Positions 55,618 to 64,000 of a stretch of DNA of 64,000 bases are shown here, one piece after another. A program made the position numbers and the translations under genes. The stretch comes from Methanobrevibacter ruminantium. GTDB taxonomy: Archaea > Methanobacteriota > Methanobacteria > Methanobacteriales > Methanobacteriaceae. The stretch spans positions 1-64,000 of the forward strand of contig SFKZ01000013.1 of the NCBI GenBank assembly GCA_004553595.1, written 5' to 3'. A model generated the notes under the pieces. That model was not told where the DNA came from. It was given only the letters and a program-made list of their open reading frames with translations, and did no database searches. Position 1 is the first letter of the stretch, and each line of letters begins with the position of its first letter.

Positions 55618-56175
55618 ATGAATATAAATGTTTTAAGATTAGATCACAGAATAGGAAGAGACACACGTATCACAACCCATGTATGCTTAACTGCAAGAGC
55701 TTTTGGTGCAAGTAAAGTATGGTTGGCAGGAGAAGAAGACCATAGCATGATGAAAAGCGTAAGAGATATTGCAGACAGATGGGGAGGAGACTTTGAAATC
55801 GAATATAACAATTCATATATGGAAGTTATAATGAACTGGAGAGAAAATGGAGGAAAAATTGTTCATTTGACCATGTATGGTTCTCAAGCTCATGAAATTG
55901 TAGATGAAGTGCGTGGAACTGGTGATGATATTCTAATCATCGTTGGTGGAGCAAAAGTACCTACAAAAGTCTATAAGAATGCTGATTGGAATGTTTCTGT
56001 AACAACACAACCTCATTCTGAAGTTGCAGCACTTGCAATTTTCCAACATCTTTTGATGGACGGAAAGGAATTTGATTTGGAATTCGAAAATCCCGTATTT
56101 GAAGTTATTCCAACAGCTCATGGAAAAACTGTAAATATCCATGATGAAAATAGAAAAATCAATAAAGAAGAATAA
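55618..56175 (+). CDS. trm56: tRNA (cytidine(56)-2'-O)-methyltransferase
   Basis: 185 residues from ATG 55618, with GATGTG upstream. Archaeal aTrm56 methylates C56 in the T-loop of tRNA, using S-adenosylmethionine in a SPOUT knot. The opening NVLRLDHRIGRDTRITTHVCLTARAFGA is diagnostic, and KIVHLTMYG, DILIIVGGAKVPTKVYKNADWNVSVTTQPHSEVAALAIF supplies the knot motifs. Length agrees with the family. Its stop codon is included in a 31-base tandem repeat. Confidence 0.95.
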   Translation: MNINVLRLDHRIGRDTRITTHVCLTARAFGASKVWLAGEEDHSMMKSVRDIADRWGGDFEIEYNNSYMEVIMNWRENGGKIVHLTMYGSQAHEIVDEVRGTGDDILIIVGGAKVPTKVYKNADWNVSVTTQPHSEVAALAIFQHLLMDGKEFDLEFENPVFEVIPTAHGKTVNIHDENRKINKEE

Positions 56176-56237
56176 TGCAAGAAAAAAACTCAATAAAGAA
56201 GAATAATGCAAGAAAAAAACTCAATAAAGAAGAATAA
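56160..56237. repeat. 31-base tandem repeat spanning the trm56 stop codon
   Basis: Two full 31-base units (56160-56190 and 56191-56221) and 16 bases of a third. The unit contains CAATAAAGAAGAATAA, the last codons and the stop of trm56, so the gene end is duplicated downstream. Confidence 0.9.
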
Positions 56238-56288
56238 ATTATTTCACAATAATTTATTTATCTTTCCCACCATAACATCTAATAACAC

Positions 56289-57410
56289 CTAAGAAATAAA
56301 GTCATCCAAACGTTTTAAAGCTTTCATTTTATCATACTTATCCAGTTTTGCCTGATAAAGAGCATCCTTTACAGTAGCTATGGAATTGTCATAAACATCC
56401 CTATCAACAGGATAAGGAAAACCGTCTTTTCCCCCATGACTAAAGGAATATTTTACAGGATCCTTCCAACTTGCAGGCTCTCCAAAGACCAAATCAGAAA
56501 TTAAAGCCAACGCCCTTATTTTTTTAGGACCGATACCTTGAAGCAAAATCAAGTCCTCATACTTTTCCGGCTGTATTTCCCAAGCATTCTTTAAAACTTC
56601 AAATTCCTTATCAGATAAATCCATATCCAAGACTTGATGATGTTCTGGCAAAGTAAGGGAATTTGTCTCTTCTATGCTAAAATCAGTTAAAAGAAGTTGA
56701 TTAGAATCCTTTCTTTTAAAATAACTCCTTAAATGGTCCGGATTGTCATTAATCAAATCAACACTAATCTTTTGTGCTTCAACACTATCCTTAGAAGCCA
56801 TATTCAGAGATTCAGTCTCTTTCTTATCACAGGATATTCCATTATGAGGGTCCTCTAAAAAACTTGTAACATTTTCACCCATCCAATGGTAACGCCTTGC
56901 ATATTTTGTTGCAGTGTTCATTCCTTGCTGAACTACTGCCCAATTCCCTTTTTCAGTGATGAAGAAATTATGGACATATAAATTATAGCCGTCCTGTAGG
57001 CATGAGTTATCAACCTTTGCAGATAACTTGCTTGAATGAATCATGTCTTCAACATTAGAGCTTTTAAGATTGAATATTTCTCCTGCCCTTTCGATTCCTT
57101 GAGGAGTTTTACGGGAAGCAGTCCCTTTACCTCCAGAGATATATATTCCATGCTTTTCTGGATCAATTGAGGATTTTAATGCACCAAGGGTGGTTGTAGT
57201 TGTTCCAGAGGAATGCCAATCAAAACCAATCACACATGAGAATGCTTGGAACCAATAAGGATTAGATATTCTGTTTAAGAATTCATTAGTTCCATATTCT
57301 TCTATCACCACTTCAGAAATTGCACCAGACAAATTAGTCATTCTATCAAATAACCATCTTGGTGTATGCCCTCCATGCAGTGGCAGATTAGTTGTTCCCC
57401 TTCGTTGCAT
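56289..57410 (-). CDS. DUF763 family protein
   Basis: 373 residues from ATG 57410. The opening MQRRGTTNLPLHGGHTPRWLF is diagnostic of DUF763, a widespread archaeal family of unknown activity. Further marks are FSCVIGFDWHSSGTTTTTLGALK, DSCLQDGYNLYVHNFFITEKGNWAVVQQGMN and RRYHWMGENV. LLQGIGPKKIRALALISDLVFGEPASWKDPVKYSFSHGGKDGFPYPVDRDVYD, near the C-terminus, contains a helix-hairpin-helix-like IGPKK segment typical of DNA-binding proteins, so a nucleic-acid role is plausible. No operon partner is evident. Confidence 0.93.
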   Translation of the reverse strand: MQRRGTTNLPLHGGHTPRWLFDRMTNLSGAISEVVIEEYGTNEFLNRISNPYWFQAFSCVIGFDWHSSGTTTTTLGALKSSIDPEKHGIYISGGKGTASRKTPQGIERAGEIFNLKSSNVEDMIHSSKLSAKVDNSCLQDGYNLYVHNFFITEKGNWAVVQQGMNTATKYARRYHWMGENVTSFLEDPHNGISCDKKETESLNMASKDSVEAQKISVDLINDNPDHLRSYFKRKDSNQLLLTDFSIEETNSLTLPEHHQVLDMDLSDKEFEVLKNAWEIQPEKYEDLILLQGIGPKKIRALALISDLVFGEPASWKDPVKYSFSHGGKDGFPYPVDRDVYDNSIATVKDALYQAKLDKYDKMKALKRLDDFIS

Positions 57411-57537
57411 TTAAATACCCCTAAAAAGTTCTAATTAATATTATCTAAAAAATAGTATATAAAATTAAAAAGAGCATTTGAAAAATAATAGGGAGAAAAA
57501 TAGAGAATGGATTATCTAATCCAAACTGAAAAATAAG

Positions 57538-58038
57538 CTATAAAGACTCTCCATGAGCAATAGCGACAATACCTGGAATGTCCTTAACTTCCAATTCAAA
57601 GAAAGCTTCCATCCCTTCCTCTTCATAAGCCACACATTTTTTTGAAATGACATTATTTGTAAGTAGTGCAGCTACTGGAGGAGTGACAATAAAAACAGAA
57701 TTATACTTATTTAAGCTTTCCTTTGTCTCATCAGATAAAGATCCCTTTCCTATATGAAATTTCACTCCAGCACGGGATAATGTTGGAATTGATGATTCTA
57801 TTTCAGCCTTATTGCTTGTAGTTGGAGCAATTCCTGCAACGCTAAATGCAGTATGCATGATAGCCATACCCTTAAAGTCAAAAGGATATTCTTCGGTATC
57901 ATCGTTTTCTATAGAATTAGCTAATTTTGGCAATACTGCATCTCTACCGCAATACATTAAACCGGATAGAGATATCTTATCCCCAACTTTCAAATCATTT
58001 ACAACATCATCACTAATGGGAGTTTGTATTTTTTTCAT
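57538..58038 (-). CDS. Class I fumarate hydratase, beta subunit (C-terminal domain type)
   Basis: 166 residues from ATG 58038. The domain with GDKISLSGLMYCGRDAVLPKL, AGIAPTTSNKAEIESSIPTLSRAGVKFHIGKG and NSVFIVTPPVAALL matches the beta subunit of two-part class I fumarases and L-tartrate dehydratases. The iron-sulfur alpha subunit must be elsewhere. In methanogens the likely reaction is reversible hydration of fumarate to malate in the incomplete reductive citrate path. Tartrate cannot be excluded by sequence. Confidence 0.9.
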   Translation of the reverse strand: MKKIQTPISDDVVNDLKVGDKISLSGLMYCGRDAVLPKLANSIENDDTEEYPFDFKGMAIMHTAFSVAGIAPTTSNKAEIESSIPTLSRAGVKFHIGKGSLSDETKESLNKYNSVFIVTPPVAALLTNNVISKKCVAYEEEGMEAFFELEVKDIPGIVAIAHGESL

Positions 58039-58408
58039 ATAATTAGATATTTTTTTAAAATTTATAAAATTTTCCGATGAAAAAATTATTTTAAAGTGTG
58101 GAAAATAATAATTGTGTAAAAGTGAAAATCTGCTAAAAAATTTAATATGTTTTAATTAAAATAACGAATAATTAAATCATATGCATTATTAAAAAAGTAC
58201 AGAATAATTTAAGATATATTTAATATAATGAAATTACATCAAAGCAAATAATATAAAAATATTAATTATATACATGAAAGCCTATAAATGTGATGAAAAA
58301 TTAAAAAATTAGATAAAAAGTATAGGAATATAAAAAAATAGAATATTGTAAAAAGAATATTAAAAAAAGAAATATTAAAAAAATAGAATTATAAAAAAAG
58401 TAAAGTAA
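58039..58408. other. AT-rich intergenic region
   Basis: About 370 bases between two minus-strand genes, composed of A/T runs (AAAAAATAGAATAT-like near its left end). I see no open frame with a ribosome binding site, no RNA fold and no repeat of note. Confidence 0.55.
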
Positions 58409-59575
58409 TTAAATAGATTTGTTTATCTCATCCAAATCATTTAAAAGGTCAATCAAATGTTCCTTTTTAATATGATTCATTAAGATGACTCTAATGGCTT
58501 TAGGATAGGAAGAACAGGATATTTTCCAATTTCTTTCCTCAAGCAATTGAGCCAATTCAAAAGTCTCCAAATATGGGTGATTGAAAGCAACTATATTCAA
58601 TTTAGGCTCGACAACAAGCTCATAACCTAATTTTTTAAGATTATCTGCTAAAAAGTGAGTTTTTTCCAATGCTTCAATAGCATTATTTGCATAACCCTCT
58701 TGTCCTAAATAACTCATTACAGCATATGTTGCAGCTGCAGAAGCACCTAAACGAGTGCCTACAATGGTAGATTGATTTTTGATTGTCAAGTATGGGGAAT
58801 CAACAGACATTGCATCCAAATAGGATTGGTCCCTGAATAAAATTCCTCCGGAAGGAATTGGTGAAAGCCCCATTTTATGTGGATCTACGGTAATGGATTT
58901 GACACCTTCAAGTGAAAAGTCAAAGTTTGGTAAGCCATATCCTTTATCTTTTAGGAAAGGAATTGAAAAACCACCGAATGCTGCATCCACATGTAGATGA
59001 ATATCATTTCGAATAGCTATTTTAGATAAGTCTTCTATAGGATCAATCATTCCAAGCTCAGTAGTGCCTGCAATACCTACAATAGCTACAGTATTTTCAT
59101 TGATGTTCTCTTCAACAGATTTAGGATCAATACGGTAATTCTCATCCAAGTCTACACGAATCAATTTCAAATCAAGCATATCTGCTGCTTTCTTAAAGGA
59201 AAAATGAGCTGATTTAGGAACTATTAATTCTCCTTTTCTAATTCCCTTATTATCTCTTGCAAGATTTCTTGCAGCCCTTATTGCCATGATATTGGCTTCA
59301 GTACCACCAGTTACCATATGGCCAACAGGATTTTCAATGGATAAGAAGGATCCAATCATCTTTAAGACCTTATCTTCCAATAATTTGGTTCCCTTAAATA
59401 GACCAGGGTCTCCTAAATTGGAATCTATAAATTTGAAAAAAGCCTCTTTAGCAATAGGATGCGCTTCTGTACACATAGAACCTAAAATCCTGCCATCAGA
59501 ATATTTGCAATCCATTGCCTGAAATTTATCCAATTGATTGAAAATTTCATCATGAGATATTGGTTTTTCATTCAT
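58409..59575 (-). CDS. mfnA: L-tyrosine/L-aspartate decarboxylase
   Basis: 388 residues from ATG 59575 after AAGGTAAT. A pyridoxal-phosphate enzyme of the group II decarboxylase family. Motifs: GHMVTGGTEANIMAIRAARN, VPKSAHFSFKKAADML, HVDAAFGGFSIPFL and the Lys-bearing SITVDPHKMGLSPIPSGG. In methanogens MfnA makes tyramine for methanofuran and can make beta-alanine from aspartate. Length fits the archaeal enzyme. Confidence 0.94.
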   Translation of the reverse strand: MNEKPISHDEIFNQLDKFQAMDCKYSDGRILGSMCTEAHPIAKEAFFKFIDSNLGDPGLFKGTKLLEDKVLKMIGSFLSIENPVGHMVTGGTEANIMAIRAARNLARDNKGIRKGELIVPKSAHFSFKKAADMLDLKLIRVDLDENYRIDPKSVEENINENTVAIVGIAGTTELGMIDPIEDLSKIAIRNDIHLHVDAAFGGFSIPFLKDKGYGLPNFDFSLEGVKSITVDPHKMGLSPIPSGGILFRDQSYLDAMSVDSPYLTIKNQSTIVGTRLGASAAATYAVMSYLGQEGYANNAIEALEKTHFLADNLKKLGYELVVEPKLNIVAFNHPYLETFELAQLLEERNWKISCSSYPKAIRVILMNHIKKEHLIDLLNDLDEINKSI

Positions 59576-59806
59576 AAAAATTACCTTGAGTTAAAATAAA
59601 TATAAACAAATGTTAAAATAAATTCATTATCAAAATCCAGAATTTATTATTTTTTAATACTATTAAAACAACTGCTTAATAAATTTATGGAAAATAACAA
59701 AAAGAAGTCAATTAATTAAAATAATATTAAAAAAATAATAAATAATTTAAAAATAAAAAAATAAAAATTTAAAAGATTTAACTTTTAAATCCAAGTCAAT
59801 TTAGAA

Positions 59807-62089
59807 TTATAATTGTTTTCTTGCTGCATCAAGCATGATTTTCTTTTCAGCTCTTGCAACAGTTTTTCTTACTTCTTCTACTGCATCAGTATTGGAAGAT
59901 ACACTGGTAATTCCAAATTTAACAAGTTTTTCAACAATATGAGGTACACTGCCTGCTTGACCACAGATACTGCAAGTTACACCTGCTGCTGCACAATGCT
60001 TAATGGTTCTTTCAATTAAAGCCATTACTGCAGGGTGTTCTTCGCGATAGTGTTTTGCAACAAACTCATTGTTTCTGTCTACTGCAAGAGTGTATTGAGT
60101 CAAGTCATTGGTACCAAGACTTACAAAGTCAATTCCTTCTGCAATGTATTCATCAATCAAGATAGCTGCTGCAGGAATTTCAACCATCATACCAAATTCA
60201 ACATCCACTTGAGGTTCCATACCTACCTCTCTGCATAATTCCTTAGCTCTTCTGAGTTCAGAAGGATGTTGTGATAATGGAATCATGATTCCAATGTTTT
60301 TGTAACCTTTATCGTGAAGCTTTTTAATTGCTTTGAATTCTGCTTTTAAGATTTCAGGTTCATCCAATTCTCTTCTGATACCTCTCCAACCTAACATTGG
60401 GTTGTGTTCTCTAGGTTCATTTTCCCCACCTTCAAGGGTGATGAACTCATCAGTAGGAGCATCAAGAGTTCTGTACCACACAGGTTTTGGATAGAATTCA
60501 TCTGCTACTTTTAAAACACCTTCAGCAATTGTATCAACCAATTTGTCTTCTTCACCATCAAGGATGAATTTTCTTGGGTGAACACCAGTGGATAACATCA
60601 TGTGTTCAGTTCTGAGTAATCCTACACCATCTGCACCGGTTGCTGCTGCTTTTGGAGCTGCTTCAGCCATACTTACATTAGCTTTAACTTCGGTTACAGT
60701 GATTAAAGGAGTTGCAGACACTTGAACTGCACCAGCACTTGCTTCCTCACTTTCAGCACCTTTAATGATACCTTTGTATACTAAACCCTTTTTACCGTCA
60801 GCAGTAACTTCATCATTTTCTTTTAAGGTAGTTGTTGCGTCTCCAGTACCTACTACACAAGGAATTCCTAATTCTCTTGAGATAATAGCTGCGTGACAGG
60901 TTACTCCACCTTCATCAGTTACAATACCGGTAGCTCTTTTCATAGCTGGCACCATATCAGGAGTGGTCATAGTGGTTACCATTACATCTCCATCTTGAAC
61001 CTTATCAAGTTCATCAAGACTTAAAATAACTTTAACAGTACCTGATGCTAAACCAGGACTTGCACCAAGACCTCTGATTAAAACTTCTAAATCCACTTCT
61101 TCCTCTTCAGCTTCTTCTTTCTTAGAATCGCCTAAGGTAGTGATTGGTCTGGATTGTAATAAAAATAAGTTTCCATCATGGAATGCCCATTCAGTATCTT
61201 GAGGTTTGCCGTAATGACCTTCTACTCTTTTAGCCATTGCAACAAGCTCTAATAATTCCTCATCAGATAAAACTCTTTCTTTCCTTAAATCTTCAGGAAC
61301 ATCAACTTGAATGGAGGTTCCGCCTTCTTCATTAGTGAACATGGTTTTCTTGTCACTAATGGTAACATTTAATACTTCATTAGTTTCTTTATCTACAGCG
61401 TAGTTATCAGGAGTTACAGATCCGCTAACTACAGATTCACCAAGTCCCCAAGAACCTTCGATTAAAGCAATGTTTTCACCAGTGGATGGGTTTACAGTAA
61501 ACATAACACCTGCCTTATCGGAATCTACCATTTGTTGAACAACTACTGCAATGTAAACTTGAGAGTGTTCAAAGTCATTTTCTTCTCTGTAGAAAATAGC
61601 TCTTGCTTCAAATAAGGAAGCCCAACATTTTCTTACATATTCAATTACATTATCTAATCCTTGAACGTGCAAGAAAGTATCTTGTTGACCTGCAAATGAA
61701 GCTTCTGGCAAGTCTTCAGCAGTTGCGGAAGAACGAATAGCTACATCAGCACCATCTTCTTCTCCAACTCTTTCGGATAATTGGTTGTAAGCTTCAGTAA
61801 TGTAAGTGGAAATTCCATCAGGTATAGGAGTTTCAATGATAATTGTTTTAATTTTTTCTGCAGCTTCTTGAAGCTCTTTAGTGTTATTAATATCTACTTG
61901 GTCTAAAATATCCATAACCTTGCTAAAAATTCCAGTGTCTCTCATAAATTTATCATAAGTTTTAGAGGTCACAACAAATCCTGGAGGGACTGGAATACCT
62001 GCTTGGGTTAATTCACCTAAATTAGCACCTTTACCGCCAGCAATACCTAAATCATCTTTACTTAAATCTTCAAATTTTTTAACGTACAT
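59807..62089 (-). CDS. ppsA: Phosphoenolpyruvate synthase
   Basis: 760 residues. ATG 62089 is chosen because AAGGAGC lies ten bases upstream and the family begins MYVKKFEDLSKDD; a longer frame to 62125 has no ribosome binding site. The enzyme turns pyruvate, ATP and water into PEP, AMP and phosphate. Domains in order: ATP-grasp (GGKGANLGELTQAG, RSSATAEDLPEASFAGQQDT, QDTEWAF), phosphohistidine domain (GGVTCHAAIISRELGIP with the catalytic His), and PEP-binding barrel (GLLRTEHM, NPMLGWRGIR, SLGTNDLTQYTLAVDRNN, CSICGQAGS). Full length. With pycB and gap it supports gluconeogenesis. Confidence 0.97.
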   Translation of the reverse strand: MYVKKFEDLSKDDLGIAGGKGANLGELTQAGIPVPPGFVVTSKTYDKFMRDTGIFSKVMDILDQVDINNTKELQEAAEKIKTIIIETPIPDGISTYITEAYNQLSERVGEEDGADVAIRSSATAEDLPEASFAGQQDTFLHVQGLDNVIEYVRKCWASLFEARAIFYREENDFEHSQVYIAVVVQQMVDSDKAGVMFTVNPSTGENIALIEGSWGLGESVVSGSVTPDNYAVDKETNEVLNVTISDKKTMFTNEEGGTSIQVDVPEDLRKERVLSDEELLELVAMAKRVEGHYGKPQDTEWAFHDGNLFLLQSRPITTLGDSKKEEAEEEEVDLEVLIRGLGASPGLASGTVKVILSLDELDKVQDGDVMVTTMTTPDMVPAMKRATGIVTDEGGVTCHAAIISRELGIPCVVGTGDATTTLKENDEVTADGKKGLVYKGIIKGAESEEASAGAVQVSATPLITVTEVKANVSMAEAAPKAAATGADGVGLLRTEHMMLSTGVHPRKFILDGEEDKLVDTIAEGVLKVADEFYPKPVWYRTLDAPTDEFITLEGGENEPREHNPMLGWRGIRRELDEPEILKAEFKAIKKLHDKGYKNIGIMIPLSQHPSELRRAKELCREVGMEPQVDVEFGMMVEIPAAAILIDEYIAEGIDFVSLGTNDLTQYTLAVDRNNEFVAKHYREEHPAVMALIERTIKHCAAAGVTCSICGQAGSVPHIVEKLVKFGITSVSSNTDAVEEVRKTVARAEKKIMLDAARKQL

Positions 62090-62269
62090 TGTTCTGCTCC
62101 TTTTTAAACAATAGTCCTTAATCAATTTTCAATAATTGAATGATTATGACGTTTGGATATTAAATTAAAGTCCAAATAAATATATTTTAAGATTTTTAAT
62201 TTTTTATTAAATTAAAATTAAGAATATTGATAAATGAAAAATTTAGAGATTTTTCAAACAGCCCAAGAC

Positions 62270-62752
62270 TTATTTGACTAAATCTGCACCTTTTTCAATA
62301 ACAATTCTACAAGATACAGGCATTTTCATACCTGCTCTTTTTAAAGCGGTTTTAGCGTCTTGGAAGTTTTTAGGGTTTACATCAATAGACATGATTTTTT
62401 GATTGGTTTTTACTAAAGCTTCTACACTAATCGCTTTACCGAAAGCGTTTCTCATACCACTTTGTACCCTGTCCGCACCTGCACCGGTTGCCATAGGGTT
62501 TTCTCTTACGATGTTGTGAGGGTATACTCTTAATTTTAAGTGGTATCCTAATCTACCAGCAGATCTTTGCATGTATCTGTTAGAAGCAATACGAGCTGCT
62601 TCTAAAGCATTGTGTCTAATTTGAGCTGGTTTTTTAACTGCTAAGGATACTCTTACAGGGAAATCTTCGGATAAGTTACCCATATCATATTGAACAATTC
62701 TGTTATTTGGTATTTTTCTAATATATTCTCTTCTTGAATAAGCACGAACCAT
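62270..62752 (-). CDS. rpl10e: Large ribosomal subunit protein L10e (uL16)
   Basis: 160 residues from ATG 62752 with GGAGG upstream. The archaeal/eukaryotic L10e/uL16 protein lies near the A site and peptidyl-transferase region. YSRREYIRKIPNNRIVQYDMGN is the expected N-terminus, and SNRYMQRSAGRLGYHLKLRVYPHNIVRENPMATGAGADRVQSGMRNAFGK includes the conserved basic loop. The length is normal. It is transcribed alone. Confidence 0.97.
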   Translation of the reverse strand: MVRAYSRREYIRKIPNNRIVQYDMGNLSEDFPVRVSLAVKKPAQIRHNALEAARIASNRYMQRSAGRLGYHLKLRVYPHNIVRENPMATGAGADRVQSGMRNAFGKAISVEALVKTNQKIMSIDVNPKNFQDAKTALKRAGMKMPVSCRIVIEKGADLVK

Positions 62753-63305
62753 TACTAGTCCTCCATATAATCATAATTAAGAATTTATTGTGTGGAAAGC
62801 TATTGTACAAAGCTATTTCTAAATATTGCACATTATTAATGCTTTATTAAGTTCTAATCTAAAATACACAAAAATTCTTGAAATTTTTTAATCAGCTAAA
62901 AGCCGAAAAGTAATTGTTCTATCAGAACAAAGAAATAATAGCTATTTTGCAAAGTATAATCCCATATTAAGAAAATATAAGCTATAATTATATTCTTATT
63001 ATCATACTTTCCTATCCTAGCCATATAAAATTGAGAAAATTAATAATTGATTTTAATATATGAATATTATATATTATTAATTTATAAAGTTAGATAGAAT
63101 GTTACTATATATTTTTTTAAACATTAATAAATGTTACCCTATATTATATATAATTTTAAGATATCATATGAATTTAAAATAATGATGATTAAAAAAATGT
63201 TAAAATGAAAATAAAAATAAAATGATTAAAAAATTTATAATTGAAATTACAAAACAATGATTGTATTAGAATTTTAATTTCTTAAAAAATTTATCAGGTA
63301 AAAGG
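62753..63305. other. Intergenic region between rpl10e and pcc1
   Basis: About 550 bases between divergent genes. It contains a short perfect hairpin, TTGTTCT-ATC-AGAACAA, at 62914-62930, and is otherwise AT-rich. I see no gene or tRNA. Both promoters should be here. Confidence 0.55.
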
Positions 63306-63551
63306 ATGAACATCAAATCAAATATTAAAATGGAATATAAAGATTCCCAATACGCTGAAATTGTCTATAAATCCCTTGAAGTGGATAATGAAGGATTTGT
63401 ACAAAGCGTCTTGGATGGAAATGTAATAAATTTCAAAATTGAAAGTGATAAGTTAGGCAGTTTTTTAGCTACAGCAGATGATCTCATAGCTTCTGAAATA
63501 TTAGCTGAAGAAATAATGAAGAAAACAAATGAAAAAGATATTTCAAAATAA
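63306..63551 (+). CDS. pcc1: KEOPS complex subunit Pcc1
   Basis: 81 residues from ATG 63306, preceded by AGGTAAAAGG. Pcc1 is the small dimerising subunit of KEOPS, which makes t6A37 on ANN-decoding tRNAs with Kae1, Bud32 and Cgi121. The fold signature is I(K/E)MEYKDSQYAEIVYKSLEVDNE, then VNFKIESDKLGSFLATADDLIASEILAEEIM, where the last segment is the conserved helix. The size is typical. Other KEOPS genes are not in the window. Confidence 0.88.
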   Translation: MNIKSNIKMEYKDSQYAEIVYKSLEVDNEGFVQSVLDGNVINFKIESDKLGSFLATADDLIASEILAEEIMKKTNEKDISK

Positions 63552-63719
63552 TGAGACTGAAAAAAGATACAACGAAAAAATTAAAAAAAAATAAAAAAAA
63601 TTTTAAAAGATAAATTTAATAATAATTAAAACTAAAAATATATAACACTATAAGGATATAACACTAAGTTATATTTTTTCTCATAATATAATAAACAAGG
63701 ACAAAAATGAAGTGTTAAT

Positions 63720-64000
63720 ATGGAATGTCATAATCACCCAGATAGAGAGGCTGTGGCAAATTGTTCATTTTGTGGAAAATCAATTTGTCCAGAGTGTAGT
63801 GTGGAAATTGGTGGAAGCATTTATTGTAAAGATTGTTTAAATGACATCATTGCAAAAACCATGGTGGCAGAAGAAACTAAAGCAGATTCTCCAAAAACTG
63901 CAGAAGTAGATGAAGAACCTGCAGATTTATTTGAACCAATTACTCCAATTCAAGCAGAGGAACGTCAAGTTGCAGAAGAGATTGCAAAACCAGTTGACAA
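63720..64000 (+). CDS. B-box-type zinc-finger protein (3' end outside window)
   Basis: From ATG 63720 the frame runs to the right edge (93 codons and two bases). The first 40 residues, MECHNHPDREAVANCSFCGK followed by SICPECSVEIGGSIYCKDCL, form a B-box-like zinc finger with Cys/His pairs. The next 50 residues are acidic and Pro/Glu-rich (EEPADLFEPITPIQAEE), like a linker. Such archaeal proteins often continue with membrane helices, but that part is not visible. The function is unknown. Confidence 0.78.
   Translation, partial: MECHNHPDREAVANCSFCGKSICPECSVEIGGSIYCKDCLNDIIAKTMVAEETKADSPKTAEVDEEPADLFEPITPIQAEERQVAEEIAKPVD

Noticed and set aside
62881..62960. tRNA or snoRNA-like element before rpl10e
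   Set aside because: Only one 7-base hairpin is present; there is no T-loop consensus or C/D box pair.

Overview
The window is a strongly AT-rich stretch of a methanogenic archaeon, most likely Methanobrevibacter or a close relative in the Methanobacteriales. The evidence is a coenzyme F420 pathway (cofE, cofD), methyl-coenzyme M reductase component A2, methanogenesis marker 9, methanofuran biosynthesis (mfnA), archaeal ether-lipid enzymes, archaeal GTP cyclohydrolase III, IMP cyclohydrolase PurO, topoisomerase VI, aIF1A/Rio1/KH proteins and KEOPS Pcc1. An MreB-like actin homologue fits a pseudomurein-walled methanogen. Gene density is ordinary, genes lie on both strands, and intergenic DNA is very AT-rich with T-run terminators. 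I see no tRNA, rRNA, CRISPR array, insertion sequence or prophage.

Layout. 0-6.4 kb: archaetidylserine synthase (cut by the left edge), a conserved unknown, MreB-like protein, RNase HII, PurO and an ExbD/ExbB pair. 6.6-11.8 kb: cofE, an unknown zinc-ribbon gene, cofD, arfA, a TIM-barrel protein that probably starts at a non-AUG codon, and a DUF134/zinc-ribbon regulator preceded by two palindromic boxes. 12-16.3 kb: an MCR/tetrapyrrole run (atwA, marker 9, precorrin-2 dehydrogenase, hemA). 16.4-19.7 kb: AAA ATPase, endonuclease IV-like protein and GAPDH on the minus strand. 19.8-21.5 kb: a frameshifted DUF2284 pseudogene, tandem repeats, a short unlisted 45-residue membrane ORF and a CsoR-family repressor with two copies of one operator. 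21.6-27.4 kb: top6A/top6B and the aIF1A-rio1-KH cluster.

27.7-33.2 kb: moeA, a GyrI-like protein, a small charged protein, TldE, phosphoglycolate phosphatase and hypD. 33.5-48 kb is a cell-surface region: a fused cytidylyltransferase/PseG-type hydrolase, a NeuB/PseI-type synthase, a candidate transferase and a flippase form one nonulosonic-acid operon. It is followed by an acetyltransferase, a zinc-ribbon/NERD membrane protein, two GT4 glycosyltransferases, a GT39-like membrane protein, the lipid prenyltransferase DGGGP synthase and inositol-phosphate synthase. 49-64 kb: pycB, larC, a cobalamin pair (cobZ-like, cobS), trm56, DUF763, fumarase beta, mfnA, ppsA, ribosomal L10e, pcc1 and a partial B-box protein.

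The points most worth following are the CsoR repressor whose second operator lies in front of the 45-residue membrane ORF, the nonulosonic-acid operon with its fusion enzyme, the unknown zinc-ribbon gene between cofE and cofD, the tandem operator in front of the DUF134 regulator, and the zinc-ribbon/NERD protein with three EIIPIH motifs.
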